Assembly (NCBI GenBank): GCA_964617765.1
Contig: CAZTZY010000106.1
Span: 1 to 8,657 of the forward strand
From: CAZTZY01 sp964617765
GTDB taxonomy: Bacteria; Pseudomonadota; Gammaproteobacteria; Pseudomonadales; DT-91
Direction of reading: 5' to 3'
DNA: 8,657 nt
Of this stretch, positions 1 to 6,734 are shown piece by piece (within the stretch, counting starts at the first letter, position 1; every line of letters begins with the position of its first letter). The notes beneath the pieces were generated by a model. That model did no database searches, had not been told where the DNA came from, and saw only the letters and a list, made by a program, of their open reading frames with translations. A program made the position numbers and the translations under genes.

Positions 1-794
1 ACCAGCGTTTTATTAATCGATTGTCAGCACATCCATCGGTGAACCAGGCTAAAGTCGAACGAGTTGATAGAGAAAGATTATTAGAGTTGGAGCCAGAATT
101 GGCACAGCGATTTGATAATGCCTGTTTTTTGAAAGAAGAAGGTTGCCTGGATAATGCGGCTTTGTTTACAGCACTGGCTGAGCGCATCAAGCAATTGGGT
201 GGTGAATGGCATAGCCAGTGCGAGATTGATCTTGCAAGATTCCATGATGAACACAGTGCAGGCAATGACTGGATCATTGATTGCCGTGGTTTTGGTGCGC
301 AGTCATCAACGCCCGATTTACGTGGTGTGCGTGGTGAAGTGTTGCGTGTAAAGGCGCCTGAGGTGAATCTAACGCGGCCAGTACGATTAATGCATCCACG
401 CTATAAATTATATATCGCCCCTAAACCGGGCCAAGAATATGTGATTGGTGCTACACAAATTGAAAGCAGTTCCGAACATGCGGTATCAGTGCGTTCCAGT
501 ATGGAGTTGTTATCAGCGCTGTATAGCGTACATCCCGGATTTGGCGAGGCAGAAATTCTGTCGATGACTGCACGCTGCCGGCCAGCCTTTAGTAATAATT
601 TACCCAGAATAGAACGTGATGGGCAGTGCTTGTCGGTCAATGGTTTATATCGTCATGGGTATTTGTTATCACCTTCAGTGATTACCCAGGCCTTGTTCAT
701 ACTGGGTGTGGGCAAGGTTAATGTGTGGTCGGCGCTAGTATGTGAAAAAAAGGTAGCTGATAAACAGGCTTATAAAAAAGAGTTGACCGCATGA
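1..794 (+). CDS. thiO: Glycine oxidase ThiO (FAD-dependent), C-terminal part, cut at left window edge
   Basis: ThiO is a cytosolic FAD enzyme that oxidises glycine to dehydroglycine (iminoacetate), the C2-N donor for the thiamine thiazole ring. The frame is open to the left edge: in-frame codons before nt 21 read QRFINR, so the TTG at 21 is not a real start and the gene begins outside the window. The Rossmann FAD-binding N-terminus (GxGxxG) is therefore missing. Visible family features are an ELEPEL segment near nt 87, LRGVRGEVLRV near 318-350, ARCRP (about 570-584) and the C-terminal FAD/substrate motif YRHGYLLSP (648-674). The arginines of the last two motifs probably correspond to the carboxylate-binding arginines of Bacillus ThiO (from memory). 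The stop codon overlaps the start of thiS as ATGA, and the downstream thi genes confirm the role. A generic DAO-family oxidase is the alternative, but context makes that unlikely. Confidence 0.93.
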   Translation, partial: QRFINRLSAHPSVNQAKVERVDRERLLELEPELAQRFDNACFLKEEGCLDNAALFTALAERIKQLGGEWHSQCEIDLARFHDEHSAGNDWIIDCRGFGAQSSTPDLRGVRGEVLRVKAPEVNLTRPVRLMHPRYKLYIAPKPGQEYVIGATQIESSSEHAVSVRSSMELLSALYSVHPGFGEAEILSMTARCRPAFSNNLPRIERDGQCLSVNGLYRHGYLLSPSVITQALFILGVGKVNVWSALVCEKKVADKQAYKKELTA

Positions 795-994
795 TAATAA
801 TTTCACTCAATAACAATAAAAAATCTGTTGCTGACGACATCAGTGTTGAACAGTTATTGCTCGTATGCGGGTTTGATAAAGATAAAATTGCGGTAGCGGT
901 CAATGCCGAATTTGTAGCACGTTCCGAATATGCTACATTCACTATCAAGGAAAATGATAAAGTGGATGTATTGGCGCCAGTACAGGGTGGTTAG
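791..994 (+). CDS. thiS: Sulfur carrier protein ThiS
   Basis: This is a 67-residue ubiquitin-fold sulfur carrier. In this family the C-terminal glycine is adenylated by ThiF and converted to a thiocarboxylate, which delivers sulfur to ThiG. The protein has the usual length, the central AVAVNAEFVARSEY stretch that matches the family's VAVN.EFV.R pattern, and ends in APVQGG with the obligatory Gly-Gly tail. The ATG at 791 overlaps the thiO stop (ATGA), and an AAGAG ribosome-binding sequence at about 778-782 sits inside the end of thiO, so translation is probably coupled. No thiF is present in this window, so the activating enzyme must be encoded elsewhere. Confidence 0.94.
   Translation: MIIISLNNNKKSVADDISVEQLLLVCGFDKDKIAVAVNAEFVARSEYATFTIKENDKVDVLAPVQGG
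983..990 (+). promoter_or_regulatory. Ribosome-binding site of thiG inside the thiS tail codons
   Basis: CAGGGTGG lies 7 nt before the thiG ATG at 998 and is the only purine-rich stretch there. It is made of the ThiS codons for Gln-Gly-Gly, so the codons of the catalytic Gly-Gly tail also serve as the thiG Shine-Dalgarno sequence. Confidence 0.6.
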
Positions 995-997
995 TCC

Positions 998-1789
998 ATG
1001 ACAAATGATCAAGTCAGTTTTTATGGTGAAACATTTTCCAGCCGATTCCTGATCGGTTCGGCTTTGTATCCTTCGCCGGCAGTGATGGCGGAAGCGGTCG
1101 CTGCATCAGGTGCCAATATTGTGACTGTTTCTTTACGGCGGCAATCGCCGGAAAAAGAAGGTGGCAAAAGCTTTTGGGATTTTATCCAGGGACTGGGCTG
1201 TACCCTGTTGCCGAATACTGCTGGTTGCCATACGGCCAAAGAGGCGGTGACGCTGGCGAAAATGTCGCGTGACCTGTTTGCCACTTCGTGGATAAAGCTG
1301 GAAGTGATTGGTGATGAATATAATTTGCAGCCAGATCCCTTTGGCCTGTTAGAAGCCGCTGCACAATTGATAAAAGAGGGCTTTAAGGTTTTCCCTTATT
1401 GCACTGATGATCTGGTGTTGTGCCAGAAACTGCTTGATGTTGGTTGTGAGGTATTGATGCCGTGGGGTGCGCCGATTGGAACCGGCAAGGGTTTGATGAA
1501 TCCTTATGCCTTGCAAACGATTCGTGAACGTTTGCCGAATGTGCCATTAGTGGTGGATGCCGGCATAGGTTTGCCATCGCATGCCGCACAAGCGATGGAG
1601 ATGGGTTATGATGCCGTGTTGTTGAATACCGCAGTGGCTGAGGCGCGTGATCCTGTGTTGATGGCCGGGGCATTCAGGCAGGCGATAGCAGCAGGGCGTT
1701 CAGCGTATCTGGCAGGGGCTATGCCTGAGCGTCAAACAGCCAAGCCCAGCACGCCGACGCTGGGTATGCCTTTTTGGCATCAGGGTTGA
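998..1789 (+). CDS. thiG: Thiazole synthase ThiG
   Basis: ThiG is a cytosolic TIM-barrel enzyme that condenses DXP, dehydroglycine and ThiS-thiocarboxylate sulfur into the thiazole phosphate moiety. The 263-residue length is normal. The Schiff-base lysine is K100 in SWIKLEVIGD, with E102 beside it. D187 in VVDAGIG matches the second acidic catalytic residue of the Bacillus enzyme. MPWGAPIGTGKG (154-165) and SHAAQAMEMGYDAVLLNTA (194-212) are the phosphate-binding and barrel-closing segments. The N-terminal RFLIGSALYPSP and the C-terminal STPTLGMPFW belong to the ThiG variant found in thiO-containing operons of alphaproteobacteria and some gammaproteobacteria, not the GTGK-type of E. coli (recalled, not searched). 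Glycine oxidase next door fits the aerobic route that replaces ThiH. The gene starts 3 nt after the thiS stop and ends 2 nt before the preferred thiDE start. Confidence 0.97.
   Translation: MTNDQVSFYGETFSSRFLIGSALYPSPAVMAEAVAASGANIVTVSLRRQSPEKEGGKSFWDFIQGLGCTLLPNTAGCHTAKEAVTLAKMSRDLFATSWIKLEVIGDEYNLQPDPFGLLEAAAQLIKEGFKVFPYCTDDLVLCQKLLDVGCEVLMPWGAPIGTGKGLMNPYALQTIRERLPNVPLVVDAGIGLPSHAAQAMEMGYDAVLLNTAVAEARDPVLMAGAFRQAIAAGRSAYLAGAMPERQTAKPSTPTLGMPFWHQG
1745..1780 (+). promoter_or_regulatory. Two adjacent short hairpins at the thiG/thiDE junction
   Basis: CCCAGC (1745-1750) can pair with GCTGGG (1759-1764) across an 8-nt loop. ATGCC (1766-1770) can pair with GGCAT (1776-1780) across a loop of five T. 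Both lie in the last codons of thiG, just before the AGGG ribosome-binding sequence (1782-1785) of thiDE. They could tune mRNA stability, processing or thiDE translation, or could be by-products of coding. The T run sits in the second loop and not directly after the first stem, so this is not a standard terminator. Confidence 0.3.
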
Positions 1790-1791
1790 AT

Positions 1792-3258
1792 ATGGCTGTG
1801 CTAAACTCCAAACCCATTGTCTGGTCTATTGCCGGTTCTGATAACAGCGGCGGTGCCGGTATCCAGGCCGATAACCTTACCTTTCATGATTTTGGTGTGC
1901 ATGGCTGTAATATTGTTACGGCAGTCACTGCGCAGAATAGTACAGGTGTTAATAGTGTATCCTGTGTTGATATTGAAGTGTTTAACCAGCAATGGCAAGC
2001 CCTTGAGCGGGATTATGCGCCTGCGGTCATCAAACTGGGTATGCTGGGCAATGAAACACTGGTGAATGCATTGGTGAATAAATTATCAAGCAGCACAGCA
2101 TGGGTTGTCTGTGATCCTGTCTTGCGGGCAACCAGTGGCGGTCAATTGATCGATAACAGCGCCGCCTATCAGCATTTACTGCCGATGATAGATGTATTGA
2201 CGCCGAACCAGCAGGAATTTTCCACCCTGTTTAATGTGATGAGTGCAACGCCCGAACAACTCGAGGCTAATGCCCTCGAGATAGCGCGAAAGCATCAATT
2301 ACAATTGGTGATTACCGGGGGTGAAAGTCTTTTTGATAACGACAGTGCTTCTGATCTTTGTGTAATTGATGGCCGCGTATTCTGGATGCATTCACTCAAA
2401 GTCGATACGAACAATACTCATGGTACAGGTTGTACCTTGAGTTCAGCTATTACTTCAGCGTTAGCCAAAGGTTATTCGCTGCTCGAAGCCTGTGTGTTGG
2501 CCAAAGCTTATATCAATCAGGGTTTGGTATCAGGTTTCTGTTTTAAGGCGCAAAAAGGCCCGCTGCAGCATTGCGGTTTTCCAGCAATTCTGGATTGCCT
2601 GCCATTGATTTCTCCGCGATTCACGCCGCAGGCATTGCAATTCCCCCGACTGGACACATTGCAATTGGGTGTTTATCCGGTCGTTGATTCACTGGAATGG
2701 TTGCAGCGTTGTTTGCAGGCTGGGGTAAAAACCATTCAGCTCAGGGTCAAGGATATTGCAGTTGATAAACTGGATGCCATGATTGCGCAAGCTGTTGCTA
2801 TCGGTCAGCAATACCAGGCTCGCCTGTTTATCAATGACTATTGGCAACTGGCGATAAAACATAAAGCCTATGGCGTGCATTTGGGTCAGGAAGATATTGA
2901 TGTTGCTGATTTACAGGCTATACAACAGGCAGGAATATATCTGGGTGTCAGCACACACAGCTGGTATGAAATCACTCGTGCACATAGCCTGAAGCCCAGT
3001 TATATTGCAATTGGCCCGATATATTCTACAACGACCAAGGTGATGACATTTGCACCGCAAGGGCTTGCGCAGCTTAAACAATGGGTAGACTTGATTGGCT
3101 CTGCTTACCCTGTGGTTGCGATAGGCGGTATTGATTTACAGCGGGCAGAAGCGGTGATGGCTACAGGTGTAGGTTCGGTGGCGATGGTGCGAGCGGTTAC
3201 CGAGGCAGATAATTATCAACAGGCTCTGCGTGAGTTTGAAGCGATCGTGGATATTTAA
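1792..3258 (+). CDS. thiDE: Bifunctional HMP/HMP-P kinase - thiamine phosphate synthase (ThiD-ThiE fusion)
   Basis: This 488-residue cytosolic protein joins two consecutive thiamine enzymes. Residues about 9-250 are a ThiD ribokinase-fold kinase that phosphorylates hydroxymethylpyrimidine to HMP-PP. It shows SIAGSDNSGGAGIQAD (12-27), TAVTAQN with the substrate-contacting Gln48, and the anion-hole/catalytic motif HGTGCTLSSA (210-219, Cys214). A linker of about 40 residues follows. Residues about 290-485 are ThiE, which couples HMP-PP to thiazole phosphate. It shows QLRVKD (316-321), INDYWQLA (347-354), YGVHLGQED (360-368), GVSTHS (385-390), GPIYSTTTK (408-416) and VAIGGI (442-447). The ThiE half closely resembles E. 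coli ThiE. I chose the ATG at 1792: AGGG lies 6 nt upstream and the thiG stop is 2 nt away. A TTG at 1774 would add six residues overlapping thiG. Both active sites look complete, so a fused but functional enzyme is expected. Confidence 0.95.
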   Translation: MAVLNSKPIVWSIAGSDNSGGAGIQADNLTFHDFGVHGCNIVTAVTAQNSTGVNSVSCVDIEVFNQQWQALERDYAPAVIKLGMLGNETLVNALVNKLSSSTAWVVCDPVLRATSGGQLIDNSAAYQHLLPMIDVLTPNQQEFSTLFNVMSATPEQLEANALEIARKHQLQLVITGGESLFDNDSASDLCVIDGRVFWMHSLKVDTNNTHGTGCTLSSAITSALAKGYSLLEACVLAKAYINQGLVSGFCFKAQKGPLQHCGFPAILDCLPLISPRFTPQALQFPRLDTLQLGVYPVVDSLEWLQRCLQAGVKTIQLRVKDIAVDKLDAMIAQAVAIGQQYQARLFINDYWQLAIKHKAYGVHLGQEDIDVADLQAIQQAGIYLGVSTHSWYEITRAHSLKPSYIAIGPIYSTTTKVMTFAPQGLAQLKQWVDLIGSAYPVVAIGGIDLQRAEAVMATGVGSVAMVRAVTEADNYQQALREFEAIVDI

Positions 3259-3259
3259 T

Positions 3260-5122
3260 ATGCAGAAGATGTATCGTGTTCTGGAAAATTTTGCGTGCAA
3301 GCCTTATGCATTCTGGTTGATTTTCCTGATGGCTTTGGTATTGCACAGTGGAACAACGATTACCGGTGGGCTTTATGCCGATGACTATGTGCATAAAGCC
3401 TATTTTCTCGGATCTGATGCCTTGGCTGAAAAAGGTCTTCTGGATGGCATCGGTGTCGGTAATTTCAAGGAGCTATTGAGCGACCAGTTTAATTTTTTTG
3501 ATCCTGCAGAAGCCAATTATGAGCCCATGATGAAATTCGGCATGTTGCCATGGTGGGCAAGCCAGGATGCGCTGCTGCATTTTTTCAGGCCCTTGGCGAC
3601 AGTTACGCATTATATCGATTACCAGCTCTGGCCAGAAAACACGCACATAATGCACGGTGTTAGCCTGCTCTGGTATTTGCTGGGCATTATGGCCATTTAC
3701 GGTTTGTATCGGGGAGTAGGCGTTGAAAAGCCGGTGGCTTTACTGGCTCTGCTATTGGTTGTGCTTGATCACAGCATGTTTCAGGTAGTGACGTGGATTG
3801 CTTCGCGAAGCATGTTGATGGTAATAGCCCTGGGATTTTTTGCAGTTTATGCCTATCACCGGAGTATCACGAGCCGATTATGGTATGCGATATGTTTCCT
3901 GTTTTTGTTGCTGGCTGCATTATCGGCTGAAGCTGTGATTGCGATATGCGCCTATTTGGGTGCCTATATGTTTACGCTGGATCAGAGGTCATGGTTTAAG
4001 CGCATTGTGCATATTTCACCTTTTGCAATATTGATAGTGGCGTGGCAACTTTATTATCAATCGCAGGGTTATGGCGCCCATGGCGTCGACTTTTATATTG
4101 ATCCCGGTCGGGAGCCGCTTTTATTTTTCCATTCTGCGCTGTATCGATTACCGGGTAATTTCTTTGAGCTGATTTCGGGCATTGATATCGTATCTGGCCA
4201 GGTGCGGTTTGATATCCGGCAGGGGTTTGCAGTGTTGGGTCTGGCTTCCGGTATGTCAATCTTTTTGCTTCTATGGCCGTTGCTTAAAAAAGAACCTGCG
4301 CTACAATTTTTCTTGCTAGGCAGTATTTTTTCATTGATCCCAGGCTTGACTATTGCGTTAGCTCCGAGAGTTATGATTTTACCCTTTGTCGGGTTTTCTG
4401 TTGTATTGGCATTTATTGTACGTCTTACAGCTCAACAGGCATTCTTTGGCATAAAGCGCTGGTTGTTGTATGTAATATGCACCTACATATTATTTGCACA
4501 TATCCTTTTTTCCCTGGGATTGGCGGGCATGACAGTCTTTAACAGTATAACAGCGCCATTGCCAGACAAACCCTATGGTTATATCGATTTGGGGGTAAAG
4601 GATATTGATGACAAGCCAGTGGTGGTTATCAATGCCTTCAGGCCTTTTTGGTTGGCATTTTATGCGCACTATGTAACTAGCGAAAATGAAGCCCTGCCAT
4701 CGAGTTTGCGTGTATTAACCAGTGCATTCTATCCAATGACCTTAACCAGAGTGAGTGAGCGTCAATTATTATTGGTGGCGGATCCTGCTTTCCAGTTTGA
4801 TGCATCTTCAGTGGGTGATTTATCAGGCAGGGCAGCGGGGCATTATGCATACCTAACGCAACATCTTATGGGATTAATTCGTAGTTCTCGTGATGAGTGG
4901 CATATTGGCGAGATGTATGTCTTTCCAGAAATGACGATTACTGTGAATAGCCTGTACAAAGGTAAGCCCAATAGTTTGACAGTCAAATTAACGAGATCAA
5001 ACCTTGAGGATTATCGTTGGTCTTACTGGAATAAGAAACAGCAAGCCTATGCTGACTTTATTTTGCCGCATATAGGTGAATCTGTGGTTATTGAGGGTAT
5101 CTTTGACAAAACAGGTTATTAG
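3260..5122 (+). CDS. Polytopic membrane protein, GT-C glycosyltransferase-like (paralog A)
   Basis: I do not recognise a named gene. The 620-residue protein has TM helix 1 (about 16-32), a large extracytoplasmic loop (33-135), about ten more TM helices up to residue 425, and a soluble C-terminal domain (about 430-620). The loop carries DDY (41-43), GLLDGI (59-64), QFNFFDP (77-83), LPWW (96-99), FFRPL (108-112) and DYQLWP (120-125). Further on are WIASRS (179-184), LSAEA (221-225), YIDPGREP (279-286) and SLIPGL (358-363). The order acidic pair, RPL, H (132), WIxxR, LSxE parallels bacterial TMTC/DUF1736-like GT-C enzymes, which transfer sugars from polyprenyl-phosphate donors outside the membrane; this is inferred from remembered patterns. 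No TPR repeats are present. The ATG at 3260 follows the thiDE stop by 1 nt, so translation is probably coupled; a GTG at 3230 would overlap thiDE. It is clearly paralogous to the gene at 6735. Acceptor and donor are unknown. Confidence 0.85.
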   Translation: MQKMYRVLENFACKPYAFWLIFLMALVLHSGTTITGGLYADDYVHKAYFLGSDALAEKGLLDGIGVGNFKELLSDQFNFFDPAEANYEPMMKFGMLPWWASQDALLHFFRPLATVTHYIDYQLWPENTHIMHGVSLLWYLLGIMAIYGLYRGVGVEKPVALLALLLVVLDHSMFQVVTWIASRSMLMVIALGFFAVYAYHRSITSRLWYAICFLFLLLAALSAEAVIAICAYLGAYMFTLDQRSWFKRIVHISPFAILIVAWQLYYQSQGYGAHGVDFYIDPGREPLLFFHSALYRLPGNFFELISGIDIVSGQVRFDIRQGFAVLGLASGMSIFLLLWPLLKKEPALQFFLLGSIFSLIPGLTIALAPRVMILPFVGFSVVLAFIVRLTAQQAFFGIKRWLLYVICTYILFAHILFSLGLAGMTVFNSITAPLPDKPYGYIDLGVKDIDDKPVVVINAFRPFWLAFYAHYVTSENEALPSSLRVLTSAFYPMTLTRVSERQLLLVADPAFQFDASSVGDLSGRAAGHYAYLTQHLMGLIRSSRDEWHIGEMYVFPEMTITVNSLYKGKPNSLTVKLTRSNLEDYRWSYWNKKQQAYADFILPHIGESVVIEGIFDKTGY

Positions 5123-5145
5123 TTATTGTTAGATATAGCTTTGTT

Positions 5146-5172
5146 CTCTTTTTATGGAAAGCATAAAAATAG
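5146..5172 (+). repeat. AT-rich inverted repeat after paralog A
   Basis: CTCTTTTTATG (5146-5156) and CATAAAAATAG (5162-5172) form an 11-bp stem with one mismatch and a GAAAG loop. It starts 23 nt after the stop of the preceding gene. It could be an operator or a weak transcript end; it lacks a GC-rich stem followed by a T run, so I do not call a terminator. A poor promoter-like TTGTTC (5141-5146) with TAAAAA (5164-5169), spacer 17, overlaps it. Confidence 0.45.
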
Positions 5173-5248
5173 CCGGGTTATATAAAGAAAAAAGGTAGTT
5201 TTAAACGCATGATTGAATAATAATCAATAAGTCTCAAATGTGTGCAAG

Positions 5249-5274
5249 ATACTGGTCTTCAAGACAACCAGTAT
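5249..5274 (+). promoter_or_regulatory. 26-bp dyad just upstream of the O-antigen ligase-like gene
   Basis: The perfect 8-bp arms ATACTGGT (5249-5256) and ACCAGTAT (5267-5274) flank a 10-nt centre. A nested palindrome GTCTT-C-AAGAC (5255-5265) lies inside. The site is in the 180-nt gap before the ligase gene and covers the first two bases of a candidate ATG at 5273. It could be a repressor operator or an RNA hairpin limiting ribosome access. The CTG-to-CAG spacing is 14 nt, so it is not a LexA box of the 10-nt-spaced type. Confidence 0.45.
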
Positions 5275-5302
5275 GTACAGTATAAAGCCAGAGTTAAATT
5301 TT

Positions 5303-6667
5303 ATGTCTGATGTTGAACCCCATCCGCAAAAGCAACAATTTGTTCCGGGCAAAAATCCTGTAGTCACAGCTTATTTGGTTATAGCTTTTGCAACACCATT
5401 CAGTTCAGGTAGTCCTTGGCATGTCTTGTTTGCCCTTTGCTGGTTTCTTTTATTTATTTCCTATGTGTTTTTCGAGTCAAAAAAATACCCGTTTTCACTG
5501 TTCGGACAACTTAAAGGGTTTCATCCGGTTGCTTTTTATCTCTTGTTGGCATTTGGGATTTCGTCGCTGGTTTCCTGGCTATTAATTATTTTTGGCGATG
5601 TGAGTACCCAGCAAAAAATATTTTCCAGTATTCGCTATGTATCTTATTGGATTATTTGCGCTTATGTATTTTCACTGGCACGTTTTTGTCTGGTCAATAA
5701 TCTTGATCACAGCAAGATATTTTTTGGGTATATGTTAGGAGCTATAGTATTAGTAGCATTGTTATTACTGATATATTTTTTAGGTGATGCGCCTAATGCT
5801 GCTGCTTGGGCTATACATCCGCCTTTAGGCGAACATGTTCGATTGATGGGAATGATCGCATCTGTCGCCTTACTGGTTTCGGTCGTCATTTTTCTGGTGA
5901 AAGAAGAAAACACTTTCATTCTTCAGTGTGTATTACTTTCTTGTATGTTAGTCAGTGCTGCATTCCTGATCTGGACTGGCAGCAGGGCGAGTATGTTGCT
6001 TTCAGTTTTGACGATTCTTATTGTGGCAGGTGTTGGCAAGTTTTATGGGCTATATAGGCCTTATAAAATCATATCCATTATCTTATGTATTGGTTTGTCG
6101 GTATGGCTCGCTGATAAATTTTCCATTTTTGAATGGAATGGTATTCATCGCGCTGTAACGGTTTCTACTATTAATGCTCCTTTACCTGTCTCCGGGCAGG
6201 AAGTAGTAACGGATTTCGATGATAAATTGACTACCGGTCGAATAAATATGTGGAGTATTACCCTGTCGGCAGTTAAAGCGGCTCCATGGTTTGGCTTGGG
6301 GCCTTACGGCTATTTTTTTATTCCAGACAGGCCTAATATTTTCGATCATCCGCATAATTTTATTTTACAGTTTCTAGTGGAGTGGGGAGCTGTCGGTGCA
6401 AGCCTGCTGTTGGCATTATTGGCATATTTGGCGTGGCAAGGACTAAAGAATCTTCCAGCGGCCTTCCGTTCAAGAGATACAGACTTTGTTATAGCGGCAA
6501 GTATTGTTTTTATAATGACAATGACAGGGTTGGTTGATGGTACTTATTTCCTGTCGCAGCCCTTATTTTGCCTCGCGACTTCTTTTGCAGTCTTTCCATT
6601 TTTTACGCGAAAAGAAAGAAACTTTATGGTTACTTATATAGAGAATATAAAAATAACCAGGATATAA
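5303..6667 (+). CDS. O-antigen ligase / Wzy polymerase / PglL-type oligosaccharyltransferase family membrane protein
   Basis: This 454-residue inner-membrane protein has about 12 predicted TM helices and one large periplasmic loop (about 271-357), the plan of the Wzy_C (O-antigen ligase) superfamily. Family signatures are WTGSRAS (224-230) at a helix end, GRINMWS (312-318), PWFGLGPYGYF (328-338) and DHPHNFILQFLVEWG (348-362). The arginine of GRINMW and the histidines of HPHN match residues known to be essential in WaaL/PglL-type enzymes, which transfer undecaprenyl-diphosphate-linked glycans to lipid A core or protein, or polymerise repeat units. Sequence alone does not decide between ligase, polymerase and protein OTase. 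The start is uncertain: ATG 5303 has AGAG at 5290-5293; ATG 5273 (10 residues longer) and GTG 5240 (21 longer) are alternatives. The gene lies between two GT-C-like paralogs, which suggests a shared glycan pathway. No obvious terminator separates it from the next gene. Confidence 0.88.
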   Translation: MSDVEPHPQKQQFVPGKNPVVTAYLVIAFATPFSSGSPWHVLFALCWFLLFISYVFFESKKYPFSLFGQLKGFHPVAFYLLLAFGISSLVSWLLIIFGDVSTQQKIFSSIRYVSYWIICAYVFSLARFCLVNNLDHSKIFFGYMLGAIVLVALLLLIYFLGDAPNAAAWAIHPPLGEHVRLMGMIASVALLVSVVIFLVKEENTFILQCVLLSCMLVSAAFLIWTGSRASMLLSVLTILIVAGVGKFYGLYRPYKIISIILCIGLSVWLADKFSIFEWNGIHRAVTVSTINAPLPVSGQEVVTDFDDKLTTGRINMWSITLSAVKAAPWFGLGPYGYFFIPDRPNIFDHPHNFILQFLVEWGAVGASLLLALLAYLAWQGLKNLPAAFRSRDTDFVIAASIVFIMTMTGLVDGTYFLSQPLFCLATSFAVFPFFTRKERNFMVTYIENIKITRI

Positions 6668-6734
6668 ATTGTCTCTAAAGACGTACGTGGAAACTATGAT
6701 GTTATTCGGAAATAATTCAGAAAAATGATGTGAA

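Noticed and set aside
21..23. TTG as start codon of thiO
   Set aside because: The same frame stays open to the left edge with ThiO-like residues, and the FAD-binding N-terminus would be missing; the gene is cut by the window, not short.
1774..1791. TTG start for thiDE giving six extra residues
   Set aside because: It overlaps thiG, has no ribosome-binding sequence, and ATG 1792 has AGGG at a good distance.
2260..2280. Two CTCGAG sites forming an inverted repeat in thiDE
   Set aside because: It sits mid-domain in conserved coding sequence with no regulatory context; most likely chance.
3230..3259. GTG start for paralog A inside thiDE
   Set aside because: The extra ten residues match nothing in paralog B, and ATG 3260 fits the tight spacing pattern of the operon.
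3996..4259. Long antisense open frames such as 4259-3996 and 1673-1383
   Set aside because: They lie opposite well-supported genes, have no recognisable domains, and their composition is that of antisense shadows.
5830..5841. Perfect 12-bp palindrome CGAACATGTTCG resembling a Gram-positive LexA (DinR) site
   Set aside because: It lies deep inside the ligase-like coding region, the half-site spacing is 2 nt where that site needs 4, and the genome looks Gram-negative.
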